From: Chlorocebus sabaeus
Taxonomy: Eukaryota; Chordata; Mammalia; Primates; Cercopithecidae
DNA: 64,000 nt
Direction of reading: 5' to 3'
Assembly: GCF_047675955.1 (NCBI RefSeq)
Contig: NC_132909.1
Coordinates: forward strand, 44,009,931-44,073,930
In this document: positions 36,569 through 45,618 of the stretch, piece after piece
How positions within the stretch are numbered: position 1 is the stretch's first letter
Layout of the letters: each line of letters starts with the position of its first letter
The notes under the pieces: model-generated
The model's database searches: none
Told to the model about the DNA's origin: nothing
What the model saw: only the letters and a program-made list of their open reading frames with translations
Translations under genes and position numbers: made by a program

Positions 36569-39500
36569 GAGACGGAGTCTCGCTCTGTCACCCAGGCTGG
36601 AGTGCAGTGGCCGGATCTCAGCTCACTGCAAGCTCCGCCTCCCGGGTTTACGCCATTCTCCTGCCTCAGCCTCCCGAGTAGCTGGGACTACAGGCGCCTG
36701 CCACCTCGCCCGGCTTATTTTTTGTATTTTTTAGTAGAGATGGGGTTTCACCGGGTTAGCCAGGATGGTCTCGATCTCCTGACCTCGTGATCCGCCCGTC
36801 TCGGCCTCCCAAAGTGCTGGGATTACAGGCTTGAGCCACCGCGCCCGGCCCCCTTTTTTTTTTTAACAAGATCTTGCTCTGTTGTCCAGGCTGGAGTGAA
36901 GCAGTGTAATCATGACTTACTAAAGCCTCGAACTCCTGGGCACAAGGGATCCTCCCACCTCAGCCTCCTGAGTAGCTGAGACTATAGGCACATGCCACCA
37001 TGCCTAGCTAATATCTTTATTCTTTATTCTTATTTTTATTTTTTGTACAGACAGGATCTCACTATGCCATCCAGGCTGTTCTTGATTCCTGGCCTCAAGC
37101 AAGCCTCTCACTCTGGCCTCCCAAAGTGCTGGAATTACAGGCTTGAGCCACTGCACCTGGACAATTTACCTTTCTAATTTAGGTCTTTTTTTTTTTTTTT
37201 TTTTTTTTGGAGACAGAGTCTAACTCTGTTGCCAGGCTGGAGTGCAGTGGCTTGATCTCGGCTCACTGCAACCTCTTCCCCCCAGGTTCAAGCAATTCTC
37301 CTGCCTCAGCTTCCCAAGTAGCTGGGATTACAGACATACTACACCTGGCTAATTTTTGTATTTTTACAAAATTTTTGTTTTTTTAATTTTTGTATTCTTA
37401 GTAGAGACAGGGTTTTACTATGTTGGCCAGGCTGGTCTCAAACTCATGACTTCAGGTGATCTGCCTGCCTCAGGCTCCCAAAGTGCTGGGAATACAGGTG
37501 TGAGCCACTGTGCCCAGCCTAAAAAATTATTTATTTATTTATTTATTTATTTAATTAATTTATTTATTTTTTGAGACGGAGTTTTGCTCTTGTCCCCCAG
37601 GCTGGAGTGCAATGGCACAATCTCGGCTCGCTGCAACCTCCACCTCCTGGGCTCAAGCAATTCTCCTGCCCCAGCCTCCCAAGTACTAGGATTACAGGCG
37701 CCTGCCACCATGCCCAGTTAATTTTTGTGTTTTTAGTAGAGACGGGGTTTCACCATGTTGGCCATGCTGGTTTAGAACTCCTGACCTCAAATGATCCACC
37801 CGCCTCGGCCTCCCAAAGTGTTGGAATTACAGACCTGAGCCACTGCACCCAGCCTGAAAAAAAATTTATTTATTTATTTATTTTATTTTACTTTATTTGA
37901 GATGGAGTCTTGCTCTGTTGCCCAGGCTAGAGTGCAGTGGCCCAATCTCAGCTCACTGCAAGCTCCGTCTCTTGGGTTCACTCCATTCTCCTGCCTCAGC
38001 CTCCCAAGTAGCTGGGACCACAGGCATCTGCCACCACACCCGGCTAATTTTTTGTACTTTTAGTAGAGACGGGGTTTCACCATGTTAGCCAGGATGGTGT
38101 TAGCCAGGATGATCTCGATCTCCTGATCTCGTGATCCGCCTGCCTTGGCCTCCCAAAGTGCTGGGATTACAGGTGTGAGCCACCGCGCCCGGCCAAAAAT
38201 TATTTTTAAACAAAGGAAATTTATTTTAAAACCAGGGTAGAGGGGGGAAACATATCCTATTCTAACTGGAAAACTGGTATTGCTTGTCATAAATAGGTGG
38301 TAAATGTAAACATGTAAGCATTTTATACAACAAAAACAAGAATGGGATGACTACTTTCTCATTGACTTCCGATGTCTCTCAGAGCCTGAAACCTAAAAAA
38401 ATAAAATTAAAAAAAAGGAATAATAATAGGTGTTAAAGACAGATTAGCACCCACCTCAGGCTGTCTTTGTTGAAATAGCCCTGATAAAGATGAAAAGGGG
38501 CCCGAAGTGTTGGCTCATACCTGTCATTCTCACACTTTGGGAGGCCAAGGTGAGTGGATCACGGGGTCAGGAGTTCAAGACCAGCATGGCCAATATGGTG
38601 AAAACCCCTCTCTACTAAAAATACAAAAATTAGCGAGGCGTGGTGGTGCGGGCCTGTAGTCCCAGCTACTCAGGAGGTTGAGGCAGAAGAATCACTTGAA
38701 CCTGGGAGGCAGAGGTTGCAGTGAGCTGAGGTGGTGCCACTGCACTCCAGCCTGGGTGACAGAGCAAGATTCCATCTCAAAACAAAACAAACAAAAACGC
38801 TGGGTGCTGTTTGGGAGGCTGAGGCAGGAGGATCACTTCAAGTCGGGAATTTAAGACCAGCCTGGCCAACATGGTGAAACCCCGTCTCTACTAAAAATAT
38901 GAAAATTAGCCAGGCATGGTGGTGCATGCCTGTAATCCCAGCTACTCAGGAGGCTGAGGCAGAGGCTGCAGTGAGCCAAGATCATGTCACTGCACTCCAG
39001 CTTGGACAACAGAGCAAGACTCCATCTCAAAAAAAAATAAAAAAAAAAAAAAGGGAAAGGGCCATTCTGGGGAACATGGCTAGACCCTGTCTCTAGAAAA
39101 AATTAGCCAGGCATGATGGCACATACCTGTAGTCCCAGCTCCTTAGTGGAGGGATAAGTTAGAAGGGTCACTTGAGCCAGGGAGGTCAAGTCTGCAGTGG
39201 GCCGAGATCATGCCACTGCACTCCAGCCTGGGTGACAAAGTGAGACCCTTTCCTAAAAAGAAAAAGAGGAAATGGGAATTCCTTTCCCTTTCTCAGTGTG
39301 GCCCAATGTATTTAAATGCCACCTCTTGATCTCATGCCACTTGCCCACCCACCGTGGTTTATCATTCTTCAAACTTTCCTTCTTCCAAGGTGTGTGATAA
39401 GGGGATGGGTACCGTTCAGAAGTTACGGGGCTGTCACTGGGTGATGGTGACCTGTTTGGGAGGATGGGCCGGGGTTTTACTGTCTTTTCCTCCCCACTCC

Positions 39501-42500
39501 CTTAGTTTGCTGAGAAGTTCCAGGAAGTGAAGGAAGCAGCCAGGCTGGCCAGGGAGAAGTCTCAGGATGGCGGAGAGCTCACCAGTCCAGCCCTGGGGCT
39601 CGCCTCCCACCAGGTCAGCACTCCCTACTCTCCTATGCCTGCCTGGGCACCTGTGAGTCAGCCAGGTGCTCAACTGATATTGGGGGACCTCGATATTGGG
39701 AGACCAGGGCACTGTGCTGGTCCTCAAGACCCAATGCTTCTAGATGACCTAAAGTTAGACCCATGGCAGGGACCACGGAGGAGGGGTGTGGAGTGTGTCA
39801 TAGAGGGTCTGGACCTTGCCTGGGGCCGGCGGGGTGCACCCAGTAGGTGCCGGTAGCAAAACCAGCTCAGGCCCGGTGCGGTTGTGATCCTAGCACTTTG
39901 GAAGGCCGAGGTGGGCGGATCACGAGGTCAGGAGATCGAGACCATCCTGGCTAACATCGTGAAACCCTGTCTCTACTAAAAAAAAATTAGCGGGGGATGG
40001 TGGCGGGCGCCTGTGGTCCCAGCTGTTCGGGAGGCTGAGGCAGGAGAGTGGCATGAACCCAGGAGGTGGAGGTTGCAGTGAGCTGAGATTGCGCCACTGC
40101 ACTCCAGCCTGGGTGACAGAGCAAGACTCCGTCTTGGGAAAAAAAAAATCAGCTCAGATGGCAGGATGGAAGACTAGAAATTGAAATGCTAAGTGTGGCC
40201 GGGCACAGTGACTCACGCCTATAATCCCAGCAATTTGGAAGGCTGAGGTGGGAGGAGCACTTGAGGCCAGGAGTTCAAGACCAGCCTGGCCAACATGGTG
40301 ATACCCTGTCTCTACTAAAAAATACAAAAATTAGCCAGGCGTGGTAGCATGCACCTGTAGTCCCAGCTACTCGGGAGGCTGAGGCAGGAGAATCGCTTGA
40401 ACCCGGGAGGTGGAGGTTGCAGTGAGCCGAGATCGTGCCACTGCACTCCAGCCTGGGTGACAGAGCAACACTCTGTCTCAAAGAAAAAAAAGGAAAGAAA
40501 GAAATGGCTAAGTGTGCGGCAGAACAACTGTCCCTGCGTGTTTTCCCACAATAATTTAGTCAGCTTTACTTATTGAGCACCTGCTGGGTACCAGGTCCAG
40601 GGCTGTGCACAGGGGTTGCAGAGATGAAAAAAAGCAGTCTGTTCTCTGTCTACCCTCAAAGCCAGTGGTCCAGGCAATGGGGTTGCTCCTGAAATACGGA
40701 TTCAGCCTGGGCTGGACTTCCTGCTGACATCCTAAACGGGATGTTGAAGTTCGGCCGCAGGGAGCTATTCGATTGTCCCCCTCCCCTACTTTACAGTTCC
40801 AAGTATCTTGGTTTAGACTAACCTGCATCAGACTTGCTCCCGGGAGTGGTGAAAGCCCAGGAAGGCAAGGTTGAGGGCGTGGGCATAGAACTCCCAGCCT
40901 AGGGGCCATAGGGAGCCATGGAGGGTGCATGAGGTGGGGAGGGACACACTTGGATCCTGTGCTGTGAAGGACCTGCTTAGGGTGTGTAGGTCAATTGGAC
41001 CCCCAATGTGACGACCCCAGTCACATCAGCCTTGATCCCAGCTGATGTGGGGTCGTGACCTACTCTTCCCCATGCACAGGTGCCCCCGAGCCCCCTCGTC
41101 AGTGCCAACGGCCCTGGCGAGGAAAAACTGTTCCGCAGCCAGAGCGCTGATGCCCCCGGCCCCACAGAGCGCGAGCGGCTAAAGAAGATGCTGTCAGAGG
41201 GGTGAGGGGAGGGACTTGGGGCGTGGAAGGGGCGGGACTTGGGGCGTGGCAGGGGCGGGGGTCGGGGTGGGGGATGAGGAGGCGATTCTCGGAAGCCAAG
41301 GGAGTGCCAAGGATCTAACTGTGGACCCAAGACCTGGGGAAGGGGATGAGGATCTGGATGCTGCCCCATCCAGAGCCGACCCCGCCCCTACCCTGCGTTG
41401 GCCACGCCCCTCCGTATTAACCCCACCCCTGTCTCGCTGCTAACCTCGCCCAGTCTATGCCTCTGTGGGTTTAGGATAACCCTGGGGCGCCTCCCCACCC
41501 CGACCACGCCCCCATCGACTGAGTCTCCCCAAACTCCCATCCCTCCCCCGCCATTCCGACAGTGTCACTGGGTAGATTCCACGTGCCCCCTTCTTTGACT
41601 CAGTCCTCGACAAGACTCCGCTTCTGCGGGACTGTCCCATCCCCAGGCTCAGCGCTCAGTGTCGCCACGTCCCCAGCCTTGCGTGGCCGTGACTCAGTCC
41701 CCCACCCCAGAGCTACACCACCTCTGGCCCCGCCTCCTAGCCTAGCATTGCCCGTGACTCCGCTCCAGCCTAGCACCACCCACCCATGGCCACCCCCCCA
41801 GCCCAGCATTGCTGCTGACTCCGCCCCCAACCCAGTGCCACCCCACCCTGGCCCCGCCCCCTGGTCCAACCTCGCGCCCGACTATGCATCCTCGCCAGCC
41901 TTGGCCCTGACCTAAGCTCAGAGCTATCCCACCCCTGGCCCCGCCCCAGCCTAGCATTGCCCGGATTCCACCCCCAAGCCCGGTGTCACCCCCTGCCGAC
42001 CCTCGTGTTCCTGCAGCTCCGTAGGCGAGGTACAGTGGGAGGCCGAGTTTTTCGCGCTGCAGGACAGCAACAACAAGTTGGCAGGCGCCCTGCGAGAGGC
42101 CAACGCCGCCGCAGCCCAGTGGAGGCAGCAGCTGGAGGCTCAACGTGCAGAGGCCGAGCGGCTACGGCAGCGGGTGAGGGTACCCCTCCGTCCGAGAGAC
42201 CCCCACCTGGCCCGGGCAACTGTGGAGGCCATGCCTCCGCAGTTCCCATCTGCCCTGGGTTCATGGACTGGCTGTGTCACCTCAGCAGGTCATTGACCCA
42301 GCCTCAGTTTCTTGCTCTGTAAAATGGGTCTGAGACAATGCCAACCTCAGAGGGTGATCAGACCCTGAAGTCCAAGCTGTGCAGAGGGGGTGGTGGCACC
42401 GGAGGGAGTTGGGTGCTTGGTCCTGGGAGTGGCCAGACAGGAGGCAGATTTCCTAGAGGTTGGGGGAGCAAGGGAGAGTGCAGATGGGGGCGTCAGGGGC

Positions 42501-43110
42501 TGCTGTTCCTGTCCCACAGGTGGCTGAGCTGGAGGCCCAGGCAGCTTCAGAGGTGACCCCGGCCAGCGAGAAGGAGGGGCCGGGCCAGGGCCAGTCACTG
42601 GAGCAGCTGGAAGCTCTGGTGCAAACCAAGGACCAGGTGAGTGCCAAATATGCTTCCCGGGCCTCACCTTCCCTCACCTCCTCCGGGAAAGCCAGGACCC
42701 CCGCAACAGACCCTGGGAACTGTTTTCCTCTAGGAGATTCAGACCCTGAAGAGTCAGACTGGGGGGCCCCGTGAGGCCCCGGAGGCTGCCGAGCGTGAGG
42801 AGACTCAGCAGAAGGTGCAGGTGTGTGTGGGCACCAGGAGGTGGGGTGACGGTGGGTGACAGTCACCTCAACAGTCAGGACAATATCTACCTAAGACGAT
42901 AGAGTATTGGGAGGCCCAGGCCCGTGGAAGGCCTGATGCCCAGCAGGTGCCGTGTGAACAGTGGCTATTGGTACAGTTTCATATCCATCTATGGGTTCAA
43001 CAAGCAATGTTTGAGTCCCTGCTGCATTGCCATGCCAGACCCCGTCAATTCCTCCTCTTCTCAGCCTGAAGTCACAGAGCTTGCACTGGAACCAGGTCTG
43101 GCTTGGCTTG

Positions 43111-43143
<33 letters not shown>

Positions 43144-44337
43144 CTTCTAGATGGAGTCTCGCTCTGTCGCCCAGGCTGGAGTGCAATGGCACGATCTCAG
43201 CTCACTGCAACCTCCACCTCCCGGGTTCAAGCGATTCTCCTGCCTCAGCCTTCTGAGTAGCTGGGATTTCAGGCACCTGCCACTACACCCAGCTAATTTT
43301 TTGTATTTTCAGTAGAGACAGGGTTTCACCATGTTGACCAGGCTGGTCTCGAACTCCTGATCTCATGATTTGCTCACCTCGGCCTCCCAGAGTGCTGTGA
43401 TTACAGGCGTGAGCCACTGCGCCTGGCCTTGGCTTAGCTTTTGCCAAAGGCTTTATGTGAGAAATGTTCATGGGGCACTTTTTTTTGTTTTTGAGACAAA
43501 GAGTCTCACTATGTCACCCAGGCTGGAGTGCAGTGGCATGATCTCAGCTCACTGCAACCTCCACCTCCTGGGCTCAAGCAATTCTCCTGACTCAGCCTCC
43601 AGAGTAGCTGGGACTACAGGTGCACACCATCATGCCCAGCTAATTTTTGTATTTTTAGTAGAGATGGGGCTTTACCATGTTGGCCAGGCTGGTCTTGAAC
43701 TCCTGACCTCTGGGGATCCACCTGCCTCTGCCTCCCAAAGTTCTGGGATTACAGGTGTGAGCCAGCTAGCTCAGGGGCACTTCTTGTGAGTCCAATAAAT
43801 TCAGATGTTAAAGGACCGACTTCCCTTTCGCCTGTATTCCTAGCTACTTGGGAGGCTGGGGTGGGAGAGTTGCTTGAGCCCAGGAGTTGGAGGCTGTAGT
43901 GAGCTAGGATGGTGCCACTGCACTCCAGCTGGGGCAACAGAGCAAAACCCTATTTCTTAGAAATGAGGGCAGAAACTGGGCCCCTGGGGGTGGGGTGGGG
44001 GTGTGTGCATTTTATTCCTGGTGTGATGGGTACCCTAGGATGGCTTTGGGCAGAAGAGGGACATGAAGGTGGTCAGACTCTGGACGCCTCGGGCAGGACT
44101 GGTGATTTGTTGGGGCCCCCAACCCTGCCCACCCTTTCCTGGTAGGACCTGGAGACCCGCAATGCGGAACTGGAACAACAGCTGCGGGCGACGGAGCGCA
44201 GCCTGGAGGAGGCACGGGCAGAGCGGGAGCGGGCGCGGGCCGAGGTGGGCCGGGCGGCACAGCTGCTGGACGTCAGGCTGTTTGAGCTGAGTGAGCTGCG
44301 TGAGGGCCTGGCCCGCCTGGCTGAGGCCGCGCCCTGA
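33993..44337 (+). CDS. HOMER3: HOMER3, Homer scaffold protein 3 (complete, 9 coding exons)
   Basis: Joined coding exons are 33993-34006, 34091-34247, 34476-34607, 39506-39613, 41080-41201, 42017-42173, 42520-42636, 42734-42820 and 44146-44337: 1086 nt, 361 codons plus TGA, equal to the human length as I recall it. Residues 1 to about 113 form the EVH1 domain; Trp27 corresponds to the ligand-binding Trp of Homer1, and the NTVYGLGF strand follows. A Ser/Pro linker lies at about 120-180, then a long Glu/Arg/Ala/Leu-rich coiled coil to the C terminus. Known for the family: EVH1 binds PPxxF motifs in group I metabotropic glutamate receptors, IP3 receptors and Shank, and the coiled coil multimerises, so the protein is a cytoplasmic scaffold at postsynaptic densities and in calcium signalling. 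The start MSTAREQPIF is the Homer3 N terminus. No frame break is seen. Transcription is from the CpG island at 31.6-32.7 kb. Confidence 0.97.
34091..34247 (+). CDS. HOMER3: HOMER3 coding exon 2 (EVH1)
   Basis: Follows CATGCAG. It encodes Arg5 to Lys57, the first EVH1 strands including Trp27. The donor AAG/GTCCGG is weak from +3 onward (CCGG instead of RAGT), but the frame joins perfectly to exon 3. Confidence 0.93.
34476..34607 (+). CDS. HOMER3: HOMER3 coding exon 3 (EVH1)
   Basis: Acceptor CCCCAG, donor CAG/GTGGGC; 132 nt in phase 0. Encodes AIINSTVTPN to HLTQ, the second half of EVH1 including the NTVYGLGF strand. Confidence 0.95.
34780..35053 (-). mobile_element. Alu in HOMER3 intron 3
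   Basis: Minus Alu with a short deletion near its start (GAGATGGGCTGGAGTG). Confidence 0.85.
35266..36178 (-). repeat. Tandem duplication, copy 1
   Basis: Old Alu - (35266-35562), 70 bp of non-Alu flank (TTCTAGAAGCTTTAGAATTT and the CATCCCTCCCTCCC tract), then a cercopithecid AluY - (35953-36178) cut at CAGGATGG. An AluYR + (35604-35908) interrupts the flank. Confidence 0.93.
35604..35908 (+). mobile_element. AluYR insertion (cercopithecid) in copy 1 only
   Basis: Starts GGCCGGGCGCGGTGGCTCAA, contains GGGCGAGGTGGCGGGCG, and ends in about 23 A. Target duplication GAATTTACCTTTCTT at 35589 and 35909. Confidence 0.95.
36179..36850 (-). repeat. Tandem duplication, copy 2
   Basis: The same order: old Alu - (36179-36471), the same flank without insertion (36472-36540), and the AluY - complete (36541-36850). 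About 97% identical to copy 1 where both exist. Confidence 0.93.
36851..38193 (-). mobile_element. Four minus Alus in HOMER3 intron 3
   Basis: 36851-37161, 37183-37519, 37569-37855 and 37890-38193. TTTA runs at 37528-37568 and 37866-37885. The last has a 16-bp repeat GTTAGCCAGGATGGT. 38194-38500 is unclassified. Confidence 0.87.
38501..39268 (+). mobile_element. Three plus Alus in HOMER3 intron 3
   Basis: 38501-38797, 38798-39053 (5' deleted) and 39070-39268 (5' deleted). They end about 240 bp before exon 4. Confidence 0.85.
39506..39613 (+). CDS. HOMER3: HOMER3 coding exon 4
   Basis: Acceptor CCTTAG, donor CAG/GTCAGC; 108 nt in phase 0. Encodes the C-terminal EVH1 helix (FAEKFQEVKEAARLAREK) and the start of the linker. 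Confidence 0.95.
39869..40505 (+). mobile_element. Two Alus in HOMER3 intron 4
   Basis: 39869-40148 and 40199-40505. 40506-41079 after them is Alu-free, with a MIR-like word (TTATTGAGCACCTGCTGGGT) at 40570. Confidence 0.87.
41080..41201 (+). CDS. HOMER3: HOMER3 coding exon 5 (linker)
   Basis: Acceptor GCACAG, donor GG/GTGAGG; 122 nt, ending two bases into a Gly codon that exon 6 completes. Encodes the Pro/Ser linker with the basic segment TERERLKKML. Confidence 0.94.
41370..41995. repeat. C-rich degenerate minisatellite in HOMER3 intron 5
   Basis: Imperfect units of about 50-70 bp recur, clearest at 41690-41995: CTGGCCCCGCC, then AGCCTAGCATTGCC, then GACTCCGCC, repeated with drift at 41725, 41795, 41850 and 41940. 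Confidence 0.75.
42017..42173 (+). CDS. HOMER3: HOMER3 coding exon 6 (coiled coil)
   Basis: Acceptor CTGCAG, donor CGG/GTGAGG; 157 nt. Encodes SVGEVQWEAEFFALQDSNNK onward, the start of the long coiled coil. Confidence 0.95.
42520..42636 (+). CDS. HOMER3: HOMER3 coding exon 7 (coiled coil)
   Basis: Acceptor CCACAG, donor CAG/GTGAGT; 117 nt in phase 0. Encodes VAELEAQAASE to ALVQTKDQ. Confidence 0.95.
42734..42820 (+). CDS. HOMER3: HOMER3 coding exon 8 (coiled coil)
   Basis: Acceptor CTCTAG, donor CAG/GTGTGT; 87 nt in phase 0. Encodes EIQTLKSQTGG to EETQQKVQ. Confidence 0.94.
43112..43965. mobile_element. Alus in HOMER3 intron 8
   Basis: Alu - 43112-43427, Alu - 43482-43772 (end replaced by CCAGCTAGCTC), and an Alu + right-monomer piece 43830-43965. 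Confidence 0.85.
44146..44337 (+). CDS. HOMER3: HOMER3 last coding exon
   Basis: Acceptor TGGTAG; 63 codons then TGA. Encodes DLETRNAELEQQLR through the C terminus RLAEAAP. The 3' UTR seems short: no AATAAA occurs before the GT-rich tract at about 44566-44600, and ATTACA at 44554-44559 is the best weak hexamer. Confidence 0.95.
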   Translation, partial: DLETRNAELEQQLRATERSLEEARAERERARAEVGRAAQLLDVRLFELSELREGLARLAEAAP

Positions 44338-45429
44338 GCCGGGGCTGGTTTTCCATGAACGATTCTGGCCTGGGATGTGGGCCAGGCTGCAGGTGGCATA
44401 GTTGGACCCATTTGTCCTGGAAAGGGACTGGGGGTCCCAACTTAGCCCTGGGTGGGCCGGGCCGGGCTGGGGTGGGCCCCAGCCGGCTCTGGCTGTTGGC
44501 AGCTTGGGGGCTGTTTTTGAGCTTCTCATTGTGTAGAATTTCTAGATCCCCAGATTACATTTCTAAGCGTGGCTGTGTCTGTGTGGTATGTGGGTATCTG
44601 GGCACCTAACATATCGCCGGCCCCTTTCCCTGCCTTTTTGGGTGCCCCTGCATCCATGTGGCAGTTGTAAGCCACTTGCAGATGAAGGGTGAGACTTGGA
44701 GTCCGAGGGGGGTGCCCAGGTCACACAACCAGGAACGTGGCTCTGGTGTCTCTCTGCCTGTCCCCTTGGGCTTAGCCCATGTTGTCTGGCCAAGTTTGGA
44801 CTTTCATTGCTCCTTCACTCAGGCTACAACCCCCAGATGTGGCCAGGTGGGTGGTGAGGGAAGCACATAGCTGCGCCCATTTGGCACAGGACTGACCTCA
44901 CTGAAACCTCACAGCCACCTCTGGAGAGCAGGACAGTTGCTATGCCCATTCTCCGGAGGAGGAAACTGGAAGCCCAGAGAGGGGCTTCAGGACCCAAAAT
45001 CCCAGGTCATTCGAGCAGGTGGTTTGTCTGCAAAACTTAGGGCCTGCCTGGTGGAAACGGACATGAAGCACCAGCAGCCGCACCCCACCTCTCCTGTCCC
45101 CCTGCTCTTCCAAAGTGAGACTAAGTCAAAAGACCCGTTTATTGAGCACCTCCTGTATGCGGCACCCCTAAGGGGTGACTTTGGGTCGGGGTCACAACCT
45201 CCGCCATGTTCTTTCTTCCTCTGCAGCCTGAATCTTGGCCAAGGCTCAGGGAAGGGGCCAGCCAGTGGTTTCGGGGCAGAGGAGCAGGGCCCACACAACA
45301 CGAGCGCCCACGGGTTCCACTGCGGGGCACTGGGTAGACCCCCAGGAAGGGCTGCTGCCCCCAAGGAAGTTTCCTCCGACCCTCAGCTCCATAGAAGAGT
45401 CTAGGACTGGGCAGATGGCTGTGTGGGGC
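44338..45429. other. HOMER3/DDX49 convergent intergenic and 3' UTR region
   Basis: Holds both 3' UTRs. HOMER3 probably ends near 44,570-44,600 and DDX49 near 45,115, which leaves about 0.5 kb between the two ends. A MIR core-like stretch (GGAGGAAACTGGAAGCCCAG) lies at 44955-44974. No Alu is present, which is unusual in this window. Confidence 0.6.
45138..45143 (-). terminator. DDX49 poly(A) signal AATAAA
   Basis: On the minus strand, GCTCAATAAACGGG lies 287 bases past the DDX49 stop, followed by a G-rich tract at about 45115-45060. It is the first canonical hexamer. The surrounding words (TTTATTGAGCACCTCCTGTA on +) match the start of a MIR element, so the signal may be repeat-derived. Confidence 0.65.
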
Positions 45430-45618
45430 TCAGGCAGGGCCCTGGGAGGGGACTGGGCCTGAGTGGGACCCAGGTGGGGCCCTGGGTGGACGCCCCTTGT
45501 GGCCAACCCTGCCGGCCTTCTGTCGCTTCAGCGTCTCCTCCACCTTCTCCTTGAAGCGCCGGTTCTTCTGCTTGATCTTGGCCAGCTCGGCCTTGCGCTT
45601 GGCCTCCAGGTCAGGATC
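45430..45618 (-). CDS. DDX49: DDX49 last coding exon
   Basis: Acceptor TACCAG. Encodes DPDLEAKRKAELAK and the basic C-terminal tail, ending PSQGPA then TGA. The tail is Lys/Arg-rich, which fits RNA binding and nucleolar residence. Confidence 0.95.
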   Translation of the reverse strand, partial: DPDLEAKRKAELAKIKQKNRRFKEKVEETLKRQKAGRVGHKGRPPRAPPGSHSGPVPSQGPA

